Of a stretch of 64,000 nt of DNA, positions 50,069-57,606 are shown piece after piece. The stretch is from DATHTC01 sp963746805 (lineage in GTDB: Bacteria > Actinomycetota > Thermoleophilia > Gaiellales > Gaiellaceae): contig CAVVCQ010000001.1 of the NCBI GenBank assembly GCA_963746805.1, positions 868,001-932,000 on the forward strand, written 5' to 3'. The first letter of the stretch is position 1; every line of letters begins with the position of its first letter. The notes under the pieces are model-generated. The model searched no databases. It was not told where the DNA came from and saw only the letters and a list, made by a program, of their open reading frames with translations. The position numbers were made by a program, and so were the translations under genes.

Positions 50069-50872
50069 ATGGCGGAGATCTCCGCGGCCCTCGTCAAGGA
50101 GCTCCGCGACCTCACCGGTGCGGGGATGATGGACTGCAAGCGCGCGCTGCAGGAGACCGACGGCGACCTCGAGGCCGCCCGGATCCTCCTCCGCGAGCGC
50201 GGGATGGCGCAGGCCGGGAAGCGCGCCGGCCGCGAGACGACCGAGGGACGCGTGCTCGTCCGCTCGGAGGCGGGCGTCGGCGCGATCGTCGCCGTCGGCT
50301 GCGAGACCGAGCCCGTGTCGAACAACGACGGGTTCCGGGCGTTCGCCGAGAAGGCGCTCGACAGCGTCTTCCACGACGGCGAGGGCGCGGCCGAGCGGCT
50401 CGAGGGCGAGCGGGTCGAGCTCGTCGCGAAGCTCGGCGAGAACATCGTCATCCGCACCGAGCGGCAGCTGCAGGCGATCGGCGCCGAGGACCTCGCGCAG
50501 TACGTCCACACGCCGGCCAACAAGATCGGCGTCCTCCTCCGCTACCGCGGCGAGGACGGCGACGCCGCCCGCCGGGTGGCGATGCACATCGCGTCGGAGG
50601 CCCCGCAGTGGCTCACGCGCGAGCAGGCGCCGGAGGACGCGGTCGCCGCCGAGCGCGAGATCTTCCGCAACTCCGACGAGGTGCAGAGCAAGCCCGAGCA
50701 GGCCCGAGACAAGATCGTCGAGGGGATGCTCACGAAGCGCTTCTTCGCCGCGAAGGGCGGCGCGCTGCTCGACCAGGCCTACATCTACGAGACGAACAGG
50801 AACGTGAGGCAGGCCCTGGACGAGGCGGGAATCGAGGTCGTCGACTTCGTCCGCGCCAGCGTGACAGAGTAA
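50069..50872 (+). CDS. tsf: translation elongation factor Ts
   Basis: Nucleotide exchange factor for EF-Tu; 267 residues. The N-terminal UBA-like domain (AALVKELRDLTGAGMMDCKRALQE) and the signature ETEPVSNNDGFRAF region are present; the coiled-coil insert is short. ATG abuts the rpsB stop. Standard rpsB-tsf-pyrH-frr order. Confidence 0.97.
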   Translation: MAEISAALVKELRDLTGAGMMDCKRALQETDGDLEAARILLRERGMAQAGKRAGRETTEGRVLVRSEAGVGAIVAVGCETEPVSNNDGFRAFAEKALDSVFHDGEGAAERLEGERVELVAKLGENIVIRTERQLQAIGAEDLAQYVHTPANKIGVLLRYRGEDGDAARRVAMHIASEAPQWLTREQAPEDAVAAEREIFRNSDEVQSKPEQARDKIVEGMLTKRFFAAKGGALLDQAYIYETNRNVRQALDEAGIEVVDFVRASVTE

Positions 50873-50879
50873 GAGGGCT

Positions 50880-51671
50880 TTGACGATCAGCCCCGAGGAG
50901 AGCGTGGCGGCCGCCTCGTCGCGGGACGAGCGGTCTGCGCCGGCGGCTGCGTTCTCGCGCATCCTGCTGAAGCTCTCGGGCGAGGCGCTCCTCGGTCCGA
51001 GGGAGTACGGCGTCGACCTGCCGACGGTCGAGCGGATCGCGGCCGAGGTCGCGCAGGTGCACGCGCGCGGCGTGGAGACGGCGGTGGTCGTCGGCGCCGG
51101 GAACATCTACCGCGGCATGGCCGCGGCGGCCGACGGGATGGACCGGGCGACCGCGGACTATGTCGGGATGCTCTCGACGCTCCACAACGCGCTCGCGCTG
51201 CAGGACCGGCTCGAGCGGCTGGGCGTGCCGACCCGCGTCCTGTCGGCGCTGACGGTGTCGGAGGTGGCCGAGCCGTACATCCGGCGCCGCGCGATCCGGC
51301 ACCTCGAGAAGGAGCGGGTCGTGATCTTCGCCGCCGGCACCGGCAACCCGTTCTTCACGACCGACACGGCGGCCGCCCTGCGCGCGCTCGAGATCGGCGC
51401 GGACGCGATCCTCATGGGCAAGAACGAGGTCGACGGCGTCTACGACGGCGACCCGCGCGTGGACGAGGACGCGCAGTTCATCCCGGAGCTGACGCACCTC
51501 GAGGCGATCGAGCGCGGGCTCAAGGTGATGGACACGACCGCGCTCTCGCTGTGCATGGAGAACAAGCTGCCGCTGTACGTGTTCGGGCTCGCCCCCGGGA
51601 CGATCCTGCGCGTCGTCGAGGGCGAGCGGGTTGGGACGATCATCCGGAACGAAGAGGAGGCGACGGCATGA
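50880..51671 (+). CDS. pyrH: UMP kinase
   Basis: UMP to UDP, amino-acid-kinase fold, 263 residues. ILLKLSGEALLG, VVVGAGNIYRG, AAGTGNPFFTTDTAA and MGKNEVDGVYDGDP are all canonical. TTG at 50880 gives a 25-residue leader before the kinase core; a GTG at 50904 is an alternative and would be closer to the usual length. The stop overlaps frr by 4 bp. Confidence 0.96.
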   Translation: MTISPEESVAAASSRDERSAPAAAFSRILLKLSGEALLGPREYGVDLPTVERIAAEVAQVHARGVETAVVVGAGNIYRGMAAAADGMDRATADYVGMLSTLHNALALQDRLERLGVPTRVLSALTVSEVAEPYIRRRAIRHLEKERVVIFAAGTGNPFFTTDTAAALRALEIGADAILMGKNEVDGVYDGDPRVDEDAQFIPELTHLEAIERGLKVMDTTALSLCMENKLPLYVFGLAPGTILRVVEGERVGTIIRNEEEATA

Positions 51672-52228
51672 CCATCGAGGAGCTGCTCGCGGACGCCACG
51701 CGTCGCATGGACCGGGCCATCGAAGCCACGCGCGACCACCTCAACTCCGTCCGCACCGGACGCGCCTCGGCGGGCATGCTCGACCGGATCACGGTCGACT
51801 ACTACGGCCAGCAGACGCCGCTGAAGCAGCTCGCGACGATCGGCGTCCCGGAGGCGCGGATGCTCACCGTCCAGCCCTTCGACCCGAGCTCGATGAAGGC
51901 GATCGAGAAGTCGATCCAGGAGTCGGATCTGGGGCTCACGCCCTCCAACGACGGCAAGCTCATCCGGCTGCCGATCCCGCAGCTCACCGAGGAGCGGCGC
52001 AAGGAGTACGTGAAGATCGCGCGCCAGTACGCCGAGGAGGGCCGCGTGGCGGTGCGGAACGTCCGGCGCGACGTCATCCACGGCCTCAAGGAGCTCGTCG
52101 ACAACGGCGAGGTCGGCGCGGACGAGGAGCATCGGGCCGAGGACCGCGCGCAGAAGCTCACCGACGAGCACGTGAAGGCCATCGACGAGCTCGTCAAGCA
52201 CAAGGAAGCCGAAATCATGGAGGTCTGA
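51668..52228 (+). CDS. frr: ribosome recycling factor
   Basis: 186 residues, the normal length; dissociates post-termination ribosomes with EF-G. RMDRAIEATRDHLNSVRTGRAS, the hinge PLKQLATIGVPEARMLTVQPFD, and the C-terminal helix RRDVIHGLKELVDNG are standard. ATG overlaps the pyrH stop (ATGA). Confidence 0.97.
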   Translation: MTIEELLADATRRMDRAIEATRDHLNSVRTGRASAGMLDRITVDYYGQQTPLKQLATIGVPEARMLTVQPFDPSSMKAIEKSIQESDLGLTPSNDGKLIRLPIPQLTEERRKEYVKIARQYAEEGRVAVRNVRRDVIHGLKELVDNGEVGADEEHRAEDRAQKLTDEHVKAIDELVKHKEAEIMEV

Positions 52229-52233
52229 GAGGC

Positions 52234-52973
52234 GTGCCTGCCTCTCCTGCCTCCGACCTCGAGCACGCTCCCGCCGACACCCCGGTCGCCCGCTCCGTCG
52301 CGATCATCATGGACGGGAACGGCCGCTGGGCCGAGCGGCGCGGCCTGCCCGTGGCCGAGGGGCACCGCGCCGGGACGAAGGCGCTGCGCCGGACGGTCGA
52401 AGGCGCGATCGACCTCGGCGTCGACTCGCTCGCCGTCTACGCCTTCTCGACCGAGAACTGGGCCCGCTCGCCCGGGCGAGGTCACCGCGTCTGATGGAGA
52501 TCTTCACCGAGACGATCGACCGCGAGCTCCCCGACCTGTCGGCGCAGGGCGTACGGACGCGCTTCATCGGCCGCCGCGAGCGTGCGCCGGAGGAGCTGCG
52601 CCGGAAGATGGAGGAGACCGAGGCGTCGACCGCCGAGAACACGCGGCTCCAGCTCTGGATCGCGTTCGACTACGGCGGCCGCGCCGAGCTCGTCGACGCG
52701 GCCCGGGCGCTCGTCGCGGACGGCGTGCCGCCGGACGGCGTCGACGAGGCGGCGCTCGCGTCGCGCCTCTATGCGCCGGAGATGCCCGATCCGGACCTCC
52801 TCGTCCGGACCTCGGGCGAGGAGCGGATCTCGAACTTCCTCCTCTGGCAGGTGGCGTACTCGGAGCTCGTGTTCGTCGACATCCTCTGGCCGGACTTCGG
52901 CGAGGACGAGTTGCGTGCCGCGCTCGAGTTGTACGCGGGTCGCCGGCGCCGGTTCGGCGGCCGCTCGGCGTGA
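52234..52973 (+). CDS. uppS: undecaprenyl diphosphate synthase (apparent double frameshift)
   Basis: Makes the C55 (or other cis-polyprenyl) carrier for envelope synthesis. N-terminal part: VAIIMDGNGRWAERRGLPVAEGH (catalytic Asp) to YAFSTENWARSP; C-terminal part: LMEIFTETIDREL, RTRFIGRRE, LLVRTSGEERISNFLLWQ. Between them the frame changes twice within about 20 bp: the expected GEVTALMEIF is split, with GEVTA in one frame and LMEIF in the next (52474-52492). Removing one G in the GGG run and one T in GCGTCTG restores a protein of about 245 residues. The gene is essential in most bacteria, so sequence error is likely. It ends overlapping cdsA (GTGA). Confidence 0.86.
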
Positions 52974-53770
52974 GCGGGCTCGTCTCGCGCGTCGTCGTCG
53001 CGGTCGTCGCGCTCCCGATCGTCCTCGGCCTCGTCTGGCTCGGTGGATGGTGGCTCTTCGGGCTGCTCGCCGCGGCCGCGATCGTCGGTCTGCACGAGTA
53101 CACGTCGATGACGCGGCAGCTGCGGCCTGTCCTGCTCGGCGGCTACATCGGCGTCGTCGCGATGCTCCTCGGCGCGAGCCTCGGCGGCCCGGAATGGCTG
53201 CTCGGGGGCTTCATGCTCGCGATCGCCGTGACCTTCCTCCTCCATCTGCTTGCCGAGACGCGGCAGCCGCCGACGATCGCGATCGGGTCGACCCTGCTCG
53301 GCGTCGCCTGGGTGGGGTTCGGCCTCGCGCACATCCTGCTGCTCCGCGATTCCGAGGAGGGGCGGCTAGCGATCTTCACCGTGCTGATCGCGGTGTTCGC
53401 CGCGGACACGCTCGCCTACTTCGCCGGGCGGTTGCTCGGCCGCCACAAGCTCGCTCCGACGATGTCGCCGGGGAAGACGTGGGAAGGGTTCGTGGCGGGG
53501 ACGATCGCGGCGATCGCGGTCGCCTTCTTCGCGCTCTACGAGGACCGCGACACGTACCTCGAGATCTGGCAGGCGCTCGTCCTCGGCGGAGTCGTGGCGA
53601 TCGCGGCCGCGCTCGGCGACCTGTTCGAGTCGGCGCTGAAGCGCGACATGCAGGTCAAGGACACCGGCCGGCTCCTCGGCGGGCACGGCGGCGTTCTCGA
53701 CCGCGTGGACTCGTTGCTCTGGGCCGCGCCGGCGACCTTCTACCTCCTCCTCGCCTTCGGACATACGTAG
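52970..53770 (+). CDS. cdsA: phosphatidate cytidylyltransferase
   Basis: CDP-diacylglycerol synthesis at the membrane; 266 residues with seven or eight hydrophobic segments. The C-terminal signature is clear: FAADTLAYFAGRLLGRHKLAPTMSPGKTWEGF and SALKRDMQVKDTGRLLGGHGGVLDRVDS. GTG at 52970 overlaps the uppS stop. Confidence 0.96.
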   Translation: MSGLVSRVVVAVVALPIVLGLVWLGGWWLFGLLAAAAIVGLHEYTSMTRQLRPVLLGGYIGVVAMLLGASLGGPEWLLGGFMLAIAVTFLLHLLAETRQPPTIAIGSTLLGVAWVGFGLAHILLLRDSEEGRLAIFTVLIAVFAADTLAYFAGRLLGRHKLAPTMSPGKTWEGFVAGTIAAIAVAFFALYEDRDTYLEIWQALVLGGVVAIAAALGDLFESALKRDMQVKDTGRLLGGHGGVLDRVDSLLWAAPATFYLLLAFGHT

Positions 53771-53792
53771 CCGTCGGGCACACTCATCCAGG

Positions 53793-54851
53793 ATGACCCG
53801 CGTCGCACTGCTCGGAGCCACCGGCTCCATCGGCCGCCAGGCCCTCGAGATCGTCGCCGCGAGCCCCGAGCTCGAGCTCGTCGCGGCGTCGTCGGGCTCG
53901 ACGCCGATCGACGGGCTCGCGCCGCTGACCCAGGTCGGCGGCGACCCGACCAAGCTGCTCGAGCGGGCCGAGCCGGACGTCGTCCTCAACGCGATCGTCG
54001 GCTTCGCGGGGATCCGAGCGACGCTCTGGGCGCTCGAGCGCGGTGTCACGCTCGCGCTCGCGAACAAGGAGAGCCTCGTCGCGGCCGGCGAGCTCGCGAC
54101 CGCGGCGCGCGCTCGTGGCGGCGGCGCGCTGCTTCCGGTCGACAGCGAGCACAGCGCGGTCTTCCAGTGCCTGGAAGCCCGCGCTGGAGAGCAGGTGCAT
54201 TCGCTGGTACTCACCGCCTCGGGCGGACCTTTTCTTGGCATGTCGCGCAGCGACCTAGAGCGCGTCGGCGTCGCCGACGCGCTCGCGCACCCGACCTGGG
54301 CGATGGGGCCGAAGATCACGGTCGACTCCGCCACGCTCGCGAACAAGGGCCTCGAGGTGATCGAGGCGCATGTCCTCTTCGGCATCTCGTACGACCGGAT
54401 CGAGGTGCTCGTGCACCCGACCTCGACCGTCCACGCGCTCGTCCGGTTCCGCGACGGCGCTGCGCTCGCGCACCTCGGGCTGCCGGACATGCGCGTCCCC
54501 ATCTCGTACGCGCTCACGTACCCGCGGCGCGCGGCGACGCCGGTGCCGCCGCTCGACCTGCGCGGGCTCTCGCTCGAGTTCCACGAGCCGGACCACGAGA
54601 CGTTCCCGCTGCTCGGGCTCGCCTACGAGGCGGGTCGTCGGGGCGGCACGGCTCCGTGTGTGTACAACGCCGCGAACGAGGTGGCGGTCGCCGCGTTCCT
54701 CGAGGGGCGGATCCCGTTCCTCGCGATCGCCGAGCTCGTCGAGCACGCGCTCGCTCGCGCCGACAGCGAGCCCGCCCGCGACCTCGACGACCTCCTCCGG
54801 GCAGATGCCGATGCGCGTCGGGCCGCCGAGGAGGCGCTCGTCGCCGCATGA
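53793..54851 (+). CDS. dxr: 1-deoxy-D-xylulose 5-phosphate reductoisomerase
   Basis: MEP-pathway enzyme making 2-C-methyl-D-erythritol 4-phosphate; 352 residues. NADPH site VALLGATGSIGRQALEI, LANKESLVAAGEL, metal/substrate motif PVDSEHSAVFQCL, TASGGPF, HPTWAMGPKITVDSATLANKGLE and the C-terminal NAANEVAVAAFL. It is about 30-40 residues shorter than E. coli Dxr because the region after strand 2 (SSGSTPIDGLAPL) is compact. The stop overlaps rseP (ATGA). Confidence 0.96.
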   Translation: MTRVALLGATGSIGRQALEIVAASPELELVAASSGSTPIDGLAPLTQVGGDPTKLLERAEPDVVLNAIVGFAGIRATLWALERGVTLALANKESLVAAGELATAARARGGGALLPVDSEHSAVFQCLEARAGEQVHSLVLTASGGPFLGMSRSDLERVGVADALAHPTWAMGPKITVDSATLANKGLEVIEAHVLFGISYDRIEVLVHPTSTVHALVRFRDGAALAHLGLPDMRVPISYALTYPRRAATPVPPLDLRGLSLEFHEPDHETFPLLGLAYEAGRRGGTAPCVYNAANEVAVAAFLEGRIPFLAIAELVEHALARADSEPARDLDDLLRADADARRAAEEALVAA

Positions 54852-56059
54852 GCCTCGCCGTCGCCATCCTCGCGCTCGCCTTCCTCGTGCTCGTGCACGA
54901 GGCCGGGCACTTCTTCACCGCCCGCGCCACGGGCATGCGGCCGCGGAAGTTCTACGTCGGCTTCCCGCCGGCACTCGCGAAGGTGCGCCGCAAGGGCATC
55001 GAGTACGGCATCGGCGCGATCCCGCTCGGCGGCTACGTGAAGATCCCGGGGATGCACCGTCCGGCGCCGTCCGACGTGGACGTGCACCTCGGCCGTGCGG
55101 CGCAGGAGTCCCGCGAGGTGACGCAGGTCGCCGAGCGGTTCAAGGCGATCCTGGCCGAAGGGGATATGGATCGCGCGGCCACGGTGCTGCCGGAGCTCCA
55201 CGCGGCGGTCGCGCAGGCCGAGCTGACGCCGCTGGCGCGCAAGTCGGCCGAGCGCGGCCTGACCGACATCGACGACGGCCTCGGCGGCGACGCGTACTGG
55301 CGCCAGCGGACGACGCGCAAGGTGCTCGTGATCCTGGCCGGCCCGGCGACGAACTATCTGCTCGCGATCCTGCTCTTCACGATCGTGCTCATGCAGGGCA
55401 CGCACCAGATCGGCGTGCGCCTCGCGGCCGCGGGCGACGGCACCGCGACGACCCGGCTCGCCCAGGTGATGGAGGACTCGCCCGCCGAGGCGGCGGGGCT
55501 GCGGCCCGGTGACCGGATCGTCGCCGTCGACGGGACGCGTGTCGGGCCAACGGGGCTCCTCGACCGGATCCAGCGCTCGGACGGCCGCGAGCTGGCGCTG
55601 ACCGTCCAGCGGGGCGGGGAGCCCGTCACGGTGGACGTCCAGGCCCGCGAGGTCGAGGGGCGCTCGCTCTGGGACGCGACGGCGCGTTCCGTCGAGATCT
55701 CGGGCGTCGTGGGACGCAGTGTGCTCGCGTTCTTCCCGAACCTCATCCGCGGCGAGGACCGCGAGGAGGTATCGAGCGTCGTGGGCATCACCGACGCGTC
55801 GGCCCAGGCGTTCGACCGCGGGACCGAGGACTTCCTCTTCATCGTCGGCCTCATCAGCCTGTCGCTCGCATACCTCAACCTGCTGCCGCTCCTTCCGCTC
55901 GACGGCGGCCACATCGCGTTCTCGATCGTCGAGGGCGTGCGCCGCCGCGCAATCGGCCGGGAGGTCTACGAGCGCGTCTCGATCATCGGCATCGCGCTCG
56001 TGCTGTTCCTGTTCATGATCGGGCTCACGAACGACGTGGGCCGCATCTCTTCGTCGTAG
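54848..56059 (+). CDS. rseP: site-2 protease / RseP-like membrane metalloprotease
   Basis: 403 residues. Zinc motif VHEAGHFF in the first helix, PDZ domain in the middle (SPAEAAGLRPGDRIVAVDG), and LLPLLPLDGGHIAFS as the third ligand motif. An insertion of about 90 residues lies between GGYVKIPGM and ILAGPATNYLLA. Cleaves anti-sigma factors or other membrane proteins. dxr-rseP-ispG order is conserved. The stop codon lies inside a dispersed palindromic repeat. Confidence 0.95.
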   Translation: MSLAVAILALAFLVLVHEAGHFFTARATGMRPRKFYVGFPPALAKVRRKGIEYGIGAIPLGGYVKIPGMHRPAPSDVDVHLGRAAQESREVTQVAERFKAILAEGDMDRAATVLPELHAAVAQAELTPLARKSAERGLTDIDDGLGGDAYWRQRTTRKVLVILAGPATNYLLAILLFTIVLMQGTHQIGVRLAAAGDGTATTRLAQVMEDSPAEAAGLRPGDRIVAVDGTRVGPTGLLDRIQRSDGRELALTVQRGGEPVTVDVQAREVEGRSLWDATARSVEISGVVGRSVLAFFPNLIRGEDREEVSSVVGITDASAQAFDRGTEDFLFIVGLISLSLAYLNLLPLLPLDGGHIAFSIVEGVRRRAIGREVYERVSIIGIALVLFLFMIGLTNDVGRISSS

Positions 56060-56094
56060 GGGAACCCATGGTTCCCCCACGTGCCCCCTCCTTC
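56056..56094 (-). repeat. dispersed palindromic repeat, copy B
   Basis: 39 bp; its reverse complement matches 27781-27819 at 35 positions. It forms an 8-bp stem GGGGAACC (56059-56066) / GGTTCCCC (56070-56077) with a CAT loop, and contains the rseP TAG stop. Confidence 0.75.
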
Positions 56095-56099
56095 GCCTG

Positions 56100-56350
56100 A
56101 GGGCTTCGAGTTACGTCTGCGTGGCCTCTCGGGCGGATGAACCGCCCTTCGGCCGAGAGGCCGTCTCTCGTTGCAGTGGCCGGACACCGTGGTGTGGCCT
56201 GCGCGCGCGCACCTTCGGTGCGGGCGCTCCGGCCAGGAACCTGCTCTCATCGGCACAGGCATGTCGTGACGGGTGGGATGCGCTGTGCCCCTGGACGGGG
56301 CACGCGGCGATCCCGCCCGTCCGATCGGTGCGAGTCCCTGTTGTCTTGAT
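56100..56350 (+). ncRNA. strongly folded intergenic segment, candidate structured RNA
   Basis: About 250 bp without a gene, holding three nested stem systems: GGCCTCTC+GGGCGG paired with CCGCCC and GAGAGGCC (56123-56162); a three-way junction closed by TGGCCGGA/TCCGGCCA (56177-56184 / 56228-56235) with CACC-GT-GGTG and a TTCG-capped arm; and GACGGGTGGGAT/ATCCCGCCCGTC (56268-56279 / 56310-56321) with an inner GTGCCCC/GGGGCAC. No riboswitch, RNase P, tmRNA or SRP motif was recognised. Strand and boundaries are uncertain. Confidence 0.35.
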
Positions 56351-56367
56351 CCGGGACGCTTCACTCA

Positions 56368-56378
56368 GTGTCTGACAC
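56368..56378. repeat. REP-like palindrome
   Basis: GTGTCTGACAC, the reverse complement of 41537-41547, in the intergenic region before ispG. Confidence 0.5.
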
Positions 56379-56410
56379 CGGCCGTGGCGGGAACGGCCCG
56401 GGAGCTGGGC

Positions 56411-56416
56411 TACCCT
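56411..56416 (+). promoter_or_regulatory. -10 box of ispG
   Basis: TACCCT, 7 nt before the ATG at 56424. The spacing favours this ATG over the GTG one codon upstream. Confidence 0.4.
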
Positions 56417-56423
56417 GCCCGTG

Positions 56424-57557
56424 ATGCCGAGCACCCGCCAGATCTCCGTCGGCGGCGTTGCGATCGGCGGCGGCGCGCCTGTCGCCGTCCAGTCGATGAC
56501 GCTGACGAAGACGCACGACGTCGAGGCCACGACGGCGCAGATCGCGGCCCTCGCGAGCGCCGGGTGCGAGCTCGTCCGGGTCGCCGTCCCGAAGACCGAG
56601 GACGCCGAGGCGCTGCCGAGGATCGTGCGCCTCTCACCGCTGCCGGTGATCGCGGACATCCACTTCAACGCCAGCCTTGCGCTGAAGGCGATCGAGGCCG
56701 GCGTCGCAGCGGTGCGGATCAACCCGGGCAACATCGGCGGCGACGACAAGGTCGCGCTGGTCGTCGACGCGGCCAAGCGCGCACGGATCCCGATGCGAAT
56801 CGGCGCGAATTCGGGCTCGCTGCCGAAGCACCTCGCCGACCTGGCCCAGCAGGACCAGGCCGAGGCGCTCGTCGAGGCGGCGCTCGAGGAGGTCCGCCTT
56901 CTGGAGCAGCTCGACTTCCACGACTTCAAGATCAGCGTCAAGTCGAGCCACGTGCCGACGATGATCCGCGCCTACCGGATGCTCTCCGAGAAGGTGCCCT
57001 ACCCGCTCCACCTCGGCGTCACCGAGGCCGGCACCCCGTTCAGCGGCTCGATCAAGAGCGCGGTCGGCATGGGCGCGCTGCTCGTCGACGGGATCGGCGA
57101 CACGATGCGCGTCTCGCTCACCGCCGATCCGGTCGAGGAGGTGCGGGTCGCGTGGGAGATCCTCAAGGCGCTCGGCCTCCGCGAGCGCGGCCCGGTGATG
57201 ATCGCGTGCCCGAGCTGCGGTCGGGACAACGTCGGCGTGCAGACGCTCGCCGAGCGGGTCGAGGAACGCCTCGGCGCGTACCCGCAGAGCTTCGAGGTCG
57301 CCGTCCTCGGGTGCGCGGTCAACGGCCCCGGGGAAGCCGGCGACGCCGACTTCGGGATCGCCGGCGGCCGTGACGTGGGCTTCGTCTACGCCCACGGCCG
57401 CGTGCTGAAGAAGGTCTCGTCGGACATCCTCGTGGACGAGCTCTTCCACGAGATCGACCACTGGATCGAAGCCGGCATGCACCGCCCGAAGCGGCTGAAG
57501 ATGGCGAAGCCCGCGGCGCTCGCGATGGCCGAGGCAAGCCTGATCCCGCTCGAGTAG
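56424..57557 (+). CDS. ispG: (E)-4-hydroxy-3-methylbut-2-enyl-diphosphate synthase
   Basis: Iron-sulfur enzyme of the MEP pathway; 377 residues. TIM-barrel half (QISVGGVAIGGGAPVAVQSM, IADIHFNASLAL, VRINPGNIGG) and the [4Fe-4S] domain with CPSCGRDNVG and CAVNGPGEAGDADFGIAGG. With dxr it supplies IPP/DMAPP, used by UppS. ATG at 56424 sits 7 nt behind the TACCCT box. Confidence 0.97.
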   Translation: MPSTRQISVGGVAIGGGAPVAVQSMTLTKTHDVEATTAQIAALASAGCELVRVAVPKTEDAEALPRIVRLSPLPVIADIHFNASLALKAIEAGVAAVRINPGNIGGDDKVALVVDAAKRARIPMRIGANSGSLPKHLADLAQQDQAEALVEAALEEVRLLEQLDFHDFKISVKSSHVPTMIRAYRMLSEKVPYPLHLGVTEAGTPFSGSIKSAVGMGALLVDGIGDTMRVSLTADPVEEVRVAWEILKALGLRERGPVMIACPSCGRDNVGVQTLAERVEERLGAYPQSFEVAVLGCAVNGPGEAGDADFGIAGGRDVGFVYAHGRVLKKVSSDILVDELFHEIDHWIEAGMHRPKRLKMAKPAALAMAEASLIPLE

Positions 57558-57606
57558 CCACCGCACGTCGGCCGCCCGCGATGCGAGGTAGCCTGCACGG
57601 GCAACG

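Noticed and set aside
48908..51106. Minus-strand open frame opposite rpsB, tsf and part of pyrH, continuous with the GGDEF frame
   Set aside because: The GGDEF protein has a good ATG at 48907 and its fold is complete from there; the upstream extension is only the shadow of the ribosomal-protein operon.
52470..52496. Programmed ribosomal frameshifting in uppS
   Set aside because: Two shifts in the same direction within 20 bp, no typical slippery heptamer followed by a stimulatory pseudoknot, and no precedent in this gene that I know of; a sequence error is simpler.
56325..56345. A 'GGTGCGAGTCCC' word resembling a tRNA T-arm
   Set aside because: No acceptor, D or anticodon arms can be built around it and the TTC-G-A core is not intact.
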